Source of the DNA: JAFGBM01 sp964610155
Lineage (GTDB): Bacteria; Actinomycetota; Actinomycetes; Actinomycetales; Demequinaceae
Length of the DNA stretch: 64,000 bases
NCBI GenBank assembly: GCA_964610155.1
Contig: CAZSUY010000001.1
Location: forward strand, 1-64,000
Direction: 5' to 3'
The notes beneath the pieces were generated by a model. That model was not told the DNA's origin. It saw only the letters and a program-made list of their open reading frames with translations, and did no database searches. Numbering within the stretch: the first letter of the stretch is position 1; each line of letters starts with the position of its first letter. The position numbers and the translations under genes are program-made. Shown here one piece after another: positions 23,156 to 31,910 of this stretch.

Positions 23156-24073
23156 CTAGGACGACCCCTCGATCTGGTCGGCGAGTCCCCCACGGTCATC
23201 CGAGACCCTGAACACGCCCTCCTGGGCGATGCTCGCCACGAGTCGCCCATCCTCCGTGAAGACCCAGGCTCCCGTGAGGCCACGCCCTCCCTGCGCCGTC
23301 GGGGTGTCCTGGACAAACAGAAGCCATTCGTCGGCCCGCGCGGGACGATGCCACCACATGGCATGATCGAGGCTCGCGACCGTGATGCCTGGGGTCGCCC
23401 ATGACACCTCATGACGCCGAAGGAGGGGTTCGAGCATCACCTGGTCGCATCCGAAAACGATGAGCGCCCGATGGGTCAGTTCGGGCACGTCGATCGGGCG
23501 ACGAATCCTCATCCAGGCTGTCTGAAAGGCCCGAGGTCTGGGATCGACCCGGTCGAAAAGTGTGCCCTCGACATGACGCACATCGAAGGGGGCGTCCTTG
23601 AGCCAGAAGTCGGCCCACGGCTGACCCGAATACCCGCTCAGCACATCTACCCCGGACCGTACAGAATCCGGCGGCGGAACCTCGGGCATGGCGATGGAGT
23701 GGTCAAACCCTTCCTCAACCTCTTGAAAAGACGCAATCATGCTGAGAAGCGGCCGTCCATCCTGGAAGGCATGGGTGCGACGGGCGGAGAACGAGCGCCC
23801 GTCCCTCAGGAGCTCGACCTCGAAGCGAATCGGGCGTCGGGCATCTCCCGCCCGAAGGAAGTAGGCGTGCAGGGAGTGGGCGTGCCGCTCTACGGGGATG
23901 GTCCGTCCGGCTGCGATCAAGCCCTGGGCAAGCACCTGACCCCCGAAGACGCGGTCACTCGGGACCTTGAGGGATATGCCCTCGAACACGGTGGGTCCGA
24001 TCTGGGTCAGAGAGAGGGTCCCGAGCCCAGAAGCGACGGCGGCCTCCGCCAACGGATCGTCCGATTGCGTCAT
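23156..24073 (-). CDS. tesB: Acyl-CoA thioesterase II (TesB)
   Basis: 305 residues with the TesB double hot-dog fold. The catalytic triad equivalent to E. coli D204/T228/Q278 is present in order: SLDHAMWWH, QDTPTAQGGRG and ASIAQEGVFR. The N-terminal half carries FGGQVLAQGLIAA and HSLHAYFLRAGD, the other family signature. It hydrolyses medium- and long-chain acyl-CoAs. A GGGGAGAGG ribosome binding site precedes ATG 24073. It is convergent with ettA; the 30 bp between them hold two copies of GGCCTAGGACGA. Confidence 0.93.
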   Translation of the reverse strand: MTQSDDPLAEAAVASGLGTLSLTQIGPTVFEGISLKVPSDRVFGGQVLAQGLIAAGRTIPVERHAHSLHAYFLRAGDARRPIRFEVELLRDGRSFSARRTHAFQDGRPLLSMIASFQEVEEGFDHSIAMPEVPPPDSVRSGVDVLSGYSGQPWADFWLKDAPFDVRHVEGTLFDRVDPRPRAFQTAWMRIRRPIDVPELTHRALIVFGCDQVMLEPLLRRHEVSWATPGITVASLDHAMWWHRPARADEWLLFVQDTPTAQGGRGLTGAWVFTEDGRLVASIAQEGVFRVSDDRGGLADQIEGSS

Positions 24074-24142
24074 CCTCTCCCCTTCCTGTTGACCCCTCCG
24101 AGGCTACCTCCTAGCGACACCCGATTCCGCTAGTGTGGCGAT

Positions 24143-24796
24143 ATGGCATCCGACTCCGAGTGGCAGGATCCCTTCCTGGCCAAGCCGGATCAGCCGACGC
24201 GAACCGGAAAACCCATCGACGCCCCGCCTCCGATGGGTCCGAGGTTCGATGGCCCACCGCTTGCCTCGTCCGTCACGCCTCAATATCCTCCAGTCGATTC
24301 CACCGGCTATTCCCTCAACGCACCTCCTGGACTCTCCTATGGATCGTTCTCTCGAACGTGGCGGGTCACCTTTCGCAGGTGGGGCCGGGCGTGGCTCGCT
24401 TTCGCTGCCCTCGGAATGCTGGCTGGCGCCATCCTCGCCTCGATGTATCCGAGTCCCACATTTGTTGGCGACGGCGGGTCTACCCCCTATTACATAGGAT
24501 CGTTCATTGGGGCTGTTGCCGCGTATCTGCTGCTTTTTGGATGGTGGCTCGACCACGTTCTGGCGTCCTCGGGGCCGGTGATATCGCTGATTGTCCAGGG
24601 CCTTGTCGCTGGGGGCGTAGGGCTGATGGGAGGCTCCGGGTCTGAGGGAGCCAACGACCCTTTGATGACCATCCCCCTGTTCTACTTCGCCCTCGTGGGG
24701 GTCGCATCCGTGGCGCTGGCCCATGCCATCGGGAACAAAGTCGAGGGCTCATTCAAGCCCGAGGAAGAGCCGCCCTACTCCTCGGATTCCATGTAG
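24143..24796 (+). CDS. Hypothetical membrane protein with proline-rich N-terminus
   Basis: 217 residues: an N-terminal 70-residue Pro/Ser/Asp-rich, probably cytoplasmic region, then about four hydrophobic spans (WLAFAALGMLAGAILASM; IGSFIGAVAAYLLLFGWWL; ISLIVQGLVAGGVGLMG; IPLFYFALVGVASVALAHAI) and an acidic tail. No family recognised. The start is fixed by TAGTGT (24131-24136) six bases upstream, a leaderless promoter. It overlaps the convergent mscS by 22 bp. Confidence 0.7.
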   Translation: MASDSEWQDPFLAKPDQPTRTGKPIDAPPPMGPRFDGPPLASSVTPQYPPVDSTGYSLNAPPGLSYGSFSRTWRVTFRRWGRAWLAFAALGMLAGAILASMYPSPTFVGDGGSTPYYIGSFIGAVAAYLLLFGWWLDHVLASSGPVISLIVQGLVAGGVGLMGGSGSEGANDPLMTIPLFYFALVGVASVALAHAIGNKVEGSFKPEEEPPYSSDSM

Positions 24797-25731
24797 ACCC
24801 GGTTCTCCGAGATTGCCAGCCGGATCTTCCGCGCCTTGAACACCCGCTGAATCTCGGCTCGGATGGCCCGCTCGACGTCCCACTGATCACCGGGATGCAC
24901 CTGCACAATGACCCTGAGCATGATCGCGTCCCTGGCGATGCTCTCGGCCCCCGGGACGATCGGCGGAGCGAGCACTCTCGGGGCGATCTCCTCCCGGGCG
25001 ATCGCCGCGGTCGCCGCCTCAAGGAGGGCCTCCTTTGCTCGCCCGACATCAACGCTGGAATCGATCCGTACGTCAACCATCGCCCTCGACCAGAGGAGAG
25101 ATTTGTTGCCTACGCGCCGGATCTCGCCATTGGGTACGAACCACACCGTCCCATCGAGGCTCCTCAACCGGGTGACACGAAGCCCGACCCCCTCGACCGT
25201 CCCGATGGCCTCACCCAGGTCGATGTTGTCCCCGACCCCGTATTGATCCTCATAGAGGATGAACATGCCGCTCAACAAGTCCTTCACGACCGATTGCGCG
25301 CCGAATCCGAGCGCCACGCCGACTATTCCCGCGACCGCGATGATACCGCCGAGATTGACATCGGCGGCATCCAGGACTCCAAAAAGCGCGATCGCGAACA
25401 CGAGTATGCCGAGGACTGAGCGGAGCGCGTTTCCGATCGTCTTCGCACGCCGACGGCGACGCTCTGCCTCGAGAACGTTGAGGAGCATGCCCGTGGCGGA
25501 CTTGGCCTGCACCCGGCGCGGGAAGCGATGTAGGCGACGCTCGCTCTTGGGAAGCCCCTCGCGAATGCCCTTGATCGCTCCTCTGATCGCCAGGCGCCCA
25601 AGGATCCAGATGATGAATGCGGTCCCCAGGATAATCACGAGACGCGTGAGCGTTTCCTGGTGAAGTTCGAACCACGAGGCGACCTTGTCCCACCAATCGG
25701 AAAGGGTAACGCCTAGGCCGCGTTGGATCAT
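24775..25731 (-). CDS. mscS: Small-conductance mechanosensitive channel (MscS family)
   Basis: 318 residues. There is an N-terminal amphipathic helix, a span TRLVIILGTAFIIWILGRLA (about 29-48), then a basic loop and a second span LGILVFAIALFGVLDAA. The pore-lining helix is GIIAVAGIVGVALGFGAQSV, followed by the beta domain (YGVGDNIDLGEAIGTVEGVGL...TRLRSLDGTVWFVPNGEI). This is the three-span MscS architecture; the channel releases solutes on hypo-osmotic shock. Start ATG 25731 carries a leaderless promoter on the minus strand (TAGGCT, 25743-25738, six-base spacing). Confidence 0.94.
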   Translation of the reverse strand: MIQRGLGVTLSDWWDKVASWFELHQETLTRLVIILGTAFIIWILGRLAIRGAIKGIREGLPKSERRLHRFPRRVQAKSATGMLLNVLEAERRRRRAKTIGNALRSVLGILVFAIALFGVLDAADVNLGGIIAVAGIVGVALGFGAQSVVKDLLSGMFILYEDQYGVGDNIDLGEAIGTVEGVGLRVTRLRSLDGTVWFVPNGEIRRVGNKSLLWSRAMVDVRIDSSVDVGRAKEALLEAATAAIAREEIAPRVLAPPIVPGAESIARDAIMLRVIVQVHPGDQWDVERAIRAEIQRVFKARKIRLAISENRVYMESEE

Positions 25732-25780
25732 AGGGCCAGCCTAACCTAGGGGCCCGTCCAGGCTCTGGCAGGATGGAGAG

Positions 25781-28042
25781 GTGAGCCAAGCCGAGGACAA
25801 CCAGGCTCCCAGCGAGGCGCCGGGCGCAAAGGTGAACGCACCGTCCGCGGCGCTTATGAGACTCGCTGAGGCATACGGGATCTCCATCAGCTACATGGGA
25901 TGGGATCGCGAGGAGCACCGATGCTCGTCAAAGGCTATCCGCAGCGCCCTTGCGGCCATGGGCGTCGCTTCGGACGACGACAGGACGTGCCAGCGCGAGA
26001 GTGATCGACTCGCGGCCAGTCGCGCCCTACGGGTCGTTCCCCCGGTCGTGGTAATGCTGGCAGGCTCCACGATCGAGGTACCGGTCCACGCCCCGCGGGA
26101 CACAGCCATCGCTGCGACGGTCGTGCTCGAGTCGGGGGAAACCCTCACCCCCGAGGCCATCTCGGCGGCCATCGAATCGCCAGACGGTGCGGATGGGATG
26201 CTCCAGACAACGGTCCTTACCCTGCCGAACGACCTTCCCCTCGGCTATCACAGCCTCGAGGTGCGGGTGGGGACCAGCCCGATCTCGGCGACCTGCTCTG
26301 TCATCGTCACACCGGAACACCTCGACCTCCCTAAATCCATCCAGAAACGGCGCCCGTGGGGACTCATGGCCCACCTTCCCTCCCTCCGCTCCTCAGCCTC
26401 CTGGGGCATCGGCGACTTTGCCGACCTTCGCGACCTCGCGATCCTAGGCGCCTACAGAGCCGGAGCGGACTTCGTCCTCACCACCCCCCTACATGCCGCC
26501 GAACCCGTGCCGCCCCTGACCCCGTCGCCCTATCTGCCGACATCGAGACGGTTCGTTAACCCCCTGTATATCCGAATCGAGGACATCCCAGAGACCGCCT
26601 ACCTCGACTCCGCCGACAGGGCGCTCATCGCGTGGTTGGGAGAGGCCCCCCGCGAATCGTCTCTCAATCGCCTCAACCTCGATCGCGACGCCCAGTGGGC
26701 GGCCAAGAAGGCCGCACTCAAGGAGGTATTCAAAGCCCCGCTGACAGTCGCACGCCAGGCTGCGTTCGATGCCTTTATCACCGAGCAGGGGCAGGAACTA
26801 ATGAAGTTCGCGACCTGGTGTGCCATCGCGGAGACCCGGGCCGATTCGGAGGGAGAGGAGCCATGGCCGGAGTCTCTCTCCTCACCGACGGCGTCGGGCG
26901 TCGCGGAGTTTCGGGCCACTCATCATACACTCGTTCGGTTCTACGAGTGGCTCCAATGGGTGGCGGATGAGCAGAGAGCGGATGCCCATGAGGGGGCCCT
27001 CAAGGCCGGGATGCGGATCGGTGTCATAACCGACCTCGCCATCGGTGTACACCCGCGAGGAGCCGATACATGGGCTCTGAGGGGCGTCCTGGCGCGTGGG
27101 GTCGAGATTGGGGCACCCCCAGACATGTATAACCAAGTGGGTCAGAAATGGCTGCAACCTCCGTGGAAGCCCTTAGCACTTCAGGAGGCCGGCTACGTAC
27201 CCTTTCGAGACACGGTGCGGACGGCTCTCCGGCACGCCGGGGCGGTGCGCATCGATCACGTCGCCGGCCTATTTCGGTTGTGGTGGATTCCCGATGGATG
27301 CCCGCCCAATGATGGCGTCTACGTGCGGTATGACTTTGAAGCCCTCGTCGGCATCCTCGTGCTCGAGGCGACGATGGCCGGGGCGATCGTCATCGGAGAG
27401 GATCTAGGGACGGTCGAGCCCTGGGTCGTTGAGTACCTAGCTTCCCGCGGAATCCTGGGGACATCGGTCATGCGGTTCGAGAAGAGCGAAGACGGCGCCT
27501 TGCGATCACCAGAAGACTACCGGGCAGGGGTCCTCGCGACCGTGACCATGCACGACATCCCCCCGACGGCGGCATATCTCGCCGGTGAGCACGTCAACCT
27601 CAGGGAGCGGCTCGACCAGTTGGCGGGACCGGTCGGGGAGGTACGGGCGGCGGCTGAAAGGGAACGGGCAGACATGATCAGGATTCTCGTTGAGCACGGA
27701 CTCCTCGATTCCGATGCCGCCGACGATCCCAACGAGATCCTCGTCGGCCTATACCGGGCGCTCCTCGCGTCTCCGTGTGCCCTAATTGGGGTTGCAGTGC
27801 CAGATCTCGTCGGTGACGTCCGGACCCAGAACCAACCGGGCACGGACACCGAGTATCCCAACTGGAAGGTACCGCTGTGCGATGGACGCGGCGTTCCGGT
27901 CACGCTCGACGGCCTCTTCGACCACCCACGTGCGCAGGCGCTCCTTGCTGTGATGCTCGCGGGTCCGCAACCCCCTACCGGCCGCGACGGCGCTGGCGCA
28001 ACGAGTACGAACGCAGTGCACGAAGGAAATCCACCCGCCTGA
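25781..28042 (+). CDS. malQ: 4-alpha-glucanotransferase (MalQ, GH77)
   Basis: 753 residues from GTG 25781. The GH77 catalytic core shows the nucleophile region VRIDHVAGLFRLWW, the acid/base region VIGEDLGTVEP and the transition-state stabiliser TMHDIPPTAAY. The first 170 residues form the extra N-terminal region usual in long bacterial MalQ proteins. The enzyme transfers alpha-1,4-glucan segments between maltodextrins, linking glycogen or maltose metabolism to glucose release. No other maltose or glycogen genes are adjacent. Its 3' end overlaps the convergent prenyltransferase by 68 bp. Confidence 0.93.
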   Translation: MSQAEDNQAPSEAPGAKVNAPSAALMRLAEAYGISISYMGWDREEHRCSSKAIRSALAAMGVASDDDRTCQRESDRLAASRALRVVPPVVVMLAGSTIEVPVHAPRDTAIAATVVLESGETLTPEAISAAIESPDGADGMLQTTVLTLPNDLPLGYHSLEVRVGTSPISATCSVIVTPEHLDLPKSIQKRRPWGLMAHLPSLRSSASWGIGDFADLRDLAILGAYRAGADFVLTTPLHAAEPVPPLTPSPYLPTSRRFVNPLYIRIEDIPETAYLDSADRALIAWLGEAPRESSLNRLNLDRDAQWAAKKAALKEVFKAPLTVARQAAFDAFITEQGQELMKFATWCAIAETRADSEGEEPWPESLSSPTASGVAEFRATHHTLVRFYEWLQWVADEQRADAHEGALKAGMRIGVITDLAIGVHPRGADTWALRGVLARGVEIGAPPDMYNQVGQKWLQPPWKPLALQEAGYVPFRDTVRTALRHAGAVRIDHVAGLFRLWWIPDGCPPNDGVYVRYDFEALVGILVLEATMAGAIVIGEDLGTVEPWVVEYLASRGILGTSVMRFEKSEDGALRSPEDYRAGVLATVTMHDIPPTAAYLAGEHVNLRERLDQLAGPVGEVRAAAERERADMIRILVEHGLLDSDAADDPNEILVGLYRALLASPCALIGVAVPDLVGDVRTQNQPGTDTEYPNWKVPLCDGRGVPVTLDGLFDHPRAQALLAVMLAGPQPPTGRDGAGATSTNAVHEGNPPA

Positions 28043-28739
28043 AATCGGGCCAATACGCCTCGCAGAAGTAGAACTCGCTATGGGCGCTCTGCCACATCAG
28101 GAATCCGCTCAGTCGCTGCTCCCCCGAGGTTCTGATCACCAGGTCTGGATCGGGTTGTCCTTGGGTATAGAGATGCTGGGTAATGTCCTCCACCGAAAAA
28201 TCAGCCGCCACCTCCGGAAGGGTCTGCCCCTCCTCCGCAGCCTCGAGGAGGAAGACCCGGACGGCTTCGGCGATCTCGTCCCTTCCCCCATACCCGACGG
28301 CGACGTTGACATGGAGACCACCCCGCGATTCCCGTGGCTCCAAGGCGACCTTGAGCCTATCGGCAATATCCTTGGATAGGAGGCGAAGATCTCCCATGAG
28401 TTGGAGGCACCACCGTCCATCGGCGGCGAGTCCCTCGATCGCCTCGGCGATGATCTCAAGAAGGGCCCTGAGCTCGGCTGGCTCGCGCTCGAGGTTATCG
28501 GTCGAGAGCATCCACAGGGTGACGACCTCGACTCCGACTTCGTCCGACCAGACCAACATCTCGGTTATCCGGTCCGCACCCCTGCGATGCCCCACCGAGG
28601 CGTCCGCTCCGGAATGCCGTGCCCAACGACGATTCCCATCGAGGATGACCCCGATATGCCTGGGCAGACGACCGCATGACCGGAGCGAACGAAGTAGCCG
28701 TCGTTCGTATAGGCCGTAGAGCGGTTGGAGCATTCGCAT
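27975..28739 (-). CDS. cis-prenyltransferase (isoprenyl diphosphate synthase, UppS family)
   Basis: 254 residues from ATG 28739, chosen because GGGAGGA lies seven bases upstream; earlier in-frame TTG 28760 and ATG 28745 lack spacing. Family motifs are all present: HIGVILDGNRRWA (Asp-binding of the diphosphate), LWMLSTDNLER, GYGGRDEIAEA, DLVIRTSGEQRLSGF and SEFYFCEAYWPDF. It condenses isopentenyl diphosphate onto an allylic primer in cis. Position beside hemolysin III matches the M. tuberculosis Rv1086 locus, whose product makes short Z-farnesyl diphosphate, so chain length (C15 or C55) is unresolved. Confidence 0.92.
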   Translation of the reverse strand: MRMLQPLYGLYERRLLRSLRSCGRLPRHIGVILDGNRRWARHSGADASVGHRRGADRITEMLVWSDEVGVEVVTLWMLSTDNLEREPAELRALLEIIAEAIEGLAADGRWCLQLMGDLRLLSKDIADRLKVALEPRESRGGLHVNVAVGYGGRDEIAEAVRVFLLEAAEEGQTLPEVAADFSVEDITQHLYTQGQPDPDLVIRTSGEQRLSGFLMWQSAHSEFYFCEAYWPDFRRVDFLRALRSYSLRQRRRGR

Positions 28740-28777
28740 GGGCATTCCTCCCGGCCACAACCGTATCCCGAGGGCAT

Positions 28778-28797
28778 AACCTACGGTATCGTAGGTT
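28778..28797 (+). promoter_or_regulatory. Palindromic operator candidate on the hemolysin III promoter
   Basis: AACCTACG-GTAT-CGTAGGTT is a perfect 8-bp inverted repeat with a 4-bp spacer. It overlaps the likely -10 hexamer TATCGT (28787-28792), which sits six bases from the ATG at 28799. A dimeric regulator bound here would block transcription. Similar palindromes are used by TetR-type regulators of membrane-lipid genes; the regulator here is unknown. Confidence 0.65.
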
Positions 28798-28798
28798 C

Positions 28799-29479
28799 AT
28801 GACGATGACCGAAATCCATCCCGCCGATGCGGCCTCCGCTCCCGGCCAGGAGAAACCCCTCCTGCGTGGCTGGTTTCACCTGTGGACGACCCCGGTTGCC
28901 CTGCTAGCCGGCATCGTGCTCACCGCGATCGGACCCACCCTTGCGGGGCGCCTCACCGCGGCGGTCTTCACCGTCACGGCCGTGCTGCTCTTCGGAATGT
29001 CCGCGGTCTACCACAGGGGCAACTGGGATACCGGGGTCCGCGGAGTGCTCCGCCGGATCGATCACGCCAACATCTTCCTAATCATCGCTGGCACCTATAC
29101 GCCGCTCACGGTCATGCTCCTACCCCAAAGGTCCGCGACTATCGCACTTGTGATTGTGTGGTCAGGTGCGATCGGGGGACTGCTCCTCAGCGTCCTCTGG
29201 CTCAATGCCCCCAGGTGGCTATACGTGCCCCTGTACCTGGCACTGGGATGGGTCGCGGTCGCCTTCATGCGACCGTTCTACGATGCTGGCGGGCCCGCGG
29301 TCTTGTGGCTCGTCGCCGCTGGTGGTTTCGCCTACACGGTGGGGGCCATCATCTACGGAACCAAGTGGCCCAATCCCAGCCCTCGGTACTTCGGCTTCCA
29401 TGAGATCTTTCACTCGCTGACGATTGTTGGCTACGTTTGCCACTACATCGCGGCTGCCATCGCCATCCTCAGCGCCTGA
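28799..29479 (+). CDS. Hemolysin III / TrhA family membrane protein (PAQR)
   Basis: 226 residues with seven membrane spans. Signature residues are MSAVYHRGNW in the first part, RIDHANIFLIIAGTYTPL in the middle, and HEIFHSLTIVGYVCHYIA at the end, supplying the conserved His/Asp/Ser metal-site residues of the PAQR family. Bacterial members (TrhA) affect membrane-lipid fluidity; haemolysis is not their general role. ATG 28799 is chosen because TATCGT lies exactly six bases upstream, giving a leaderless message, and a perfect palindrome covers that promoter. It is divergent from the cis-prenyltransferase gene. Confidence 0.9.
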   Translation: MTMTEIHPADAASAPGQEKPLLRGWFHLWTTPVALLAGIVLTAIGPTLAGRLTAAVFTVTAVLLFGMSAVYHRGNWDTGVRGVLRRIDHANIFLIIAGTYTPLTVMLLPQRSATIALVIVWSGAIGGLLLSVLWLNAPRWLYVPLYLALGWVAVAFMRPFYDAGGPAVLWLVAAGGFAYTVGAIIYGTKWPNPSPRYFGFHEIFHSLTIVGYVCHYIAAAIAILSA

Positions 29480-29540
29480 GCCCGACTTCCCCAAGGAGGT
29501 CCCCCTTGATATCCTGTTTGACTTGCCCTAAGGAGCGATT

Positions 29541-30023
29541 GTGACTGACACCCGTGCCTGGCTCACCCAGGAGGCTTTCGACCGCCTCGCGGAAGAATAT
29601 GCCTTCCTGATGGGAGAGGGCCGTGCCTCGATCGCCCGGGAGATCGACGAGTGCCGCAGCGAAGGGGACCTTAGCGAGAATGGTGGATATCACGCCGCCC
29701 GCGAGGAGCAGGCAAAACAGGAGGGGCGCATCGCCCAGCTCCGCCACATCCTCGACCAGGCCATCGTCGGGGAAGCCCCGAGCGGTGATGGCTCGATCGA
29801 GCCTGGAATGGTCGTGACGGCCGAGGTGGATGGTCGTGAGATGCGGTTTCTCGTGGGTTCGCGCGAGGTGGCGGAAGGCTCGGACACCGACGTGTTCTCC
29901 CCCAACTCCCCGCTCGGTGCGGCGCTCCTGGGAAAGCGACCGGGCGACGAGGCAACCTACTCCAAGCCAAATGGGCAGGAAATCGCGGTCAAGATCGTGA
30001 AGGTCGAGCCCTTCTTGTCCTAG
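29541..30023 (+). CDS. greA: Transcription elongation factor GreA
   Basis: 160 residues from GTG 29541, preceded by AAGGAGCGATT. The N-terminal coiled coil ends in the catalytic tip DECRSEGDLSENGGYHAAREEQ-like sequence, whose acidic D and E residues enter the RNA polymerase secondary channel to stimulate transcript cleavage. The C-terminal FKBP-like domain includes SPNSPLGAALLGKRPGDE. It rescues backtracked polymerase. The 3' end overlaps the convergent transporter gene by 35 bp. Confidence 0.95.
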   Translation: MTDTRAWLTQEAFDRLAEEYAFLMGEGRASIAREIDECRSEGDLSENGGYHAAREEQAKQEGRIAQLRHILDQAIVGEAPSGDGSIEPGMVVTAEVDGREMRFLVGSREVAEGSDTDVFSPNSPLGAALLGKRPGDEATYSKPNGQEIAVKIVKVEPFLS

Positions 30024-31185
30024 GTTCATATTTCCGCGGGGTAGAGCGAGAATCGAGAATGCCCCGCATCTCCCTCAGATCGATCTCCGTCGTCGGCCCG
30101 AGTCCCGTCCGCCTGAGCGCATCGAAGAAGGTCTTAATCAACGCGGCGACTGGCACGGCAAAGAAAGCCCCGGGTATCCCGGCGATGAGGGTGCCCGACC
30201 CGATGGTGAGCAGGATCGCCACCGGATGCATCGCGGTCGCCTTTCCGAATAGCCACGGATACAGCACATTCCCCTCGACGAACTGAACGATCATGACGAT
30301 GCCGACCATGATCAGCGCCTTCACCCAGCTTCCTTCGACAAGCATGACGAGGACGGCGACCGATCCCGAAATCGTGGCTCCGATAAGGGGAAGGAACGAC
30401 GTGAGGAACACGAGGATCGCAATAGGAAGCGCCAGGCTGCTACCAAGAATCCACGCGCCCAACCCGATCCCCGTCGCGTCGACGAAGGCGACGAACACCG
30501 AGGTCTTTGTGTAGGCCGCGAGCATCCGCCACGCGGCGATGGCGGCGTAGTCGACCCTCGCCCGTGAACGCTCGGGGACGATGGTGACCACCTGGAGCCA
30601 CAAGCCTCGTCCCTCCTTGAGGAAGAAGAAGAGGCAGAAGAGCGCGATGACGGCACCGGCCGTGAGGGCTCCCACCTGGGTCGTGAGGGATAGGGTCTTG
30701 GAGATCAGGCCCGATTTGCTAGCCCCCAGAGTCTCCCCGGCGCGGTCGCGGAAGTCCTGGATCTGCTCGGGGCTCATGTTGAGGGGGCCGTCGGCCAGCC
30801 AACCGGCTACGGTATCGAGGCCCCTACTGGCTTTTTCTCGAAGATCGCCAAGGCTCGCGACCACCGAGGTGCTCGCTACGGCGGCGAGGCCGAGAACCGT
30901 AACCACGATCCCAAGGACAACCGAGATAGCCGCGAGGGCCCTCGGTATCCGAAAGTACTCCAGTAGCGTTACCACGCGCTCGAGGGGTGCGGCGATCAGC
31001 AAGGCGATCGCCACGGGAATGACTATGGGGGCGAGGGTCGCGAGAACGCTGAGTATGGCCAGAGCAACGACACCGATGACGATCAGTCGCCAGGACCAGG
31101 CCGCCGCGATCCGAAGGGGGGATGGAACCAGGTGAAGGATGTGAGGCGCCTCGGCCTCGTCTTCGGTCAACGACTCGTCTGCCAT
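29989..31185 (-). CDS. AI-2E family transporter (PerM/TqsA-type membrane protein)
   Basis: 398 residues with the family layout: two N-terminal spans (LIVIGVVALAILSVLATLAP and VIPVAIALLIAAPLERVVTL), a third span, a helical domain facing outward (LREKASRGLDTVAGWLADG), then four or more spans containing the conserved LIGATISGSVAVLVMLVEG and FVEGNVLYPWLFGKA...HPVAIL. Members export autoinducer-2 or act as cation/proton antiporters; the substrate cannot be told here. Leaderless start: TACGCT on the minus strand, six bases before ATG 31185. Confidence 0.88.
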   Translation of the reverse strand: MADESLTEDEAEAPHILHLVPSPLRIAAAWSWRLIVIGVVALAILSVLATLAPIVIPVAIALLIAAPLERVVTLLEYFRIPRALAAISVVLGIVVTVLGLAAVASTSVVASLGDLREKASRGLDTVAGWLADGPLNMSPEQIQDFRDRAGETLGASKSGLISKTLSLTTQVGALTAGAVIALFCLFFFLKEGRGLWLQVVTIVPERSRARVDYAAIAAWRMLAAYTKTSVFVAFVDATGIGLGAWILGSSLALPIAILVFLTSFLPLIGATISGSVAVLVMLVEGSWVKALIMVGIVMIVQFVEGNVLYPWLFGKATAMHPVAILLTIGSGTLIAGIPGAFFAVPVAALIKTFFDALRRTGLGPTTEIDLREMRGILDSRSTPRKYEPRTRRARPSRS

Positions 31186-31294
31186 GGATCGAGCGTATCG
31201 CCCGAAGCATCATCCCTCACCCCCGTGTAGTAGAAAACATGGAACAGAAAACGCCGACGCCGCGTTGCCCAAGGAGACAACCGGAAGGAACACC

Positions 31295-31879
31295 ATGGCC
31301 ACGACCGCTCCCCACCTGCGCCACGCCGTCCTCGACACCACTCTCAAGGGCCCCTGGCCAGAGGGCCACGAGGTCCTCTACCTGGCGATGGGTTGCTTCT
31401 GGGGGGCAGAACGCCTCTTCTGGCGGACGGAGGGCGTCTATTCGACGGCCGTTGGATACATGGGGGGACAGGCCCAGAACCCCTCCTACGAGGAGGTATC
31501 GACTTCCCGCACCGGTCACGCGGAGACCGTCCAGGTGGTCTTCGATCCAACCAAGGTCACGGCGGAATCCCTTTTCGCGATCTTCTGGGAAAACCACGAC
31601 CCGACCACCCTCGATCGTCAGGGTGGCGACATCGGCACCCAGTACCGAAGCGCCATCTTCACGACGACGGAAGCGCAGCATACCGAAGCGTTGGCGTCTC
31701 GGGACCGCTACCAGCGGGCGCTATCGGAACGAGGCTTTGGGACGATCACGACCGAGATCAAGCATGCCGACGAGGCGGGCGACGGCGTCTTCTACTACGC
31801 CGAGGAGTACCACCAGGGCTACCTCCACAAGAATCCCGGCGGCTACTGCAACCACGGATTCTGTCAGGTCGCGTACTAG
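31295..31879 (+). CDS. msrA: Peptide methionine sulfoxide reductase MsrA
   Basis: 194 residues; ATG 31295 follows GGAAGGAACACC. The catalytic motif GCFWGAERLFW includes the active-site Cys. GYMGGQ, TGHAETVQVVFDP, YRSAIF and EEYHQGYLHKNPGGYC follow, with a recycling Cys near the C-terminus (GFCQVAY). It reduces methionine-S-sulfoxide using thioredoxin. The last codons plus stop are duplicated immediately downstream. Confidence 0.95.
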   Translation: MATTAPHLRHAVLDTTLKGPWPEGHEVLYLAMGCFWGAERLFWRTEGVYSTAVGYMGGQAQNPSYEEVSTSRTGHAETVQVVFDPTKVTAESLFAIFWENHDPTTLDRQGGDIGTQYRSAIFTTTEAQHTEALASRDRYQRALSERGFGTITTEIKHADEAGDGVFYYAEEYHQGYLHKNPGGYCNHGFCQVAY

Positions 31880-31894
31880 CAGGTCGCGTACTAG
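31865..31894. repeat. 15-bp tandem duplication spanning the msrA stop codon
   Basis: CAGGTCGCGTACTAG occurs twice head to tail (31865-31879 and 31880-31894). The first copy encodes the terminal QVAY-stop of MsrA, so the second leaves the protein unchanged. Confidence 0.9.
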
Positions 31895-31910
31895 GGCGCG
31901 CTATCCGTCG

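Noticed and set aside
23138..23160. GGCCTAGGACGA direct repeat between ettA and tesB as a regulatory site
   Set aside because: It lies between two convergent gene ends, so it cannot be a promoter site for either, and it does not form a convincing terminator.
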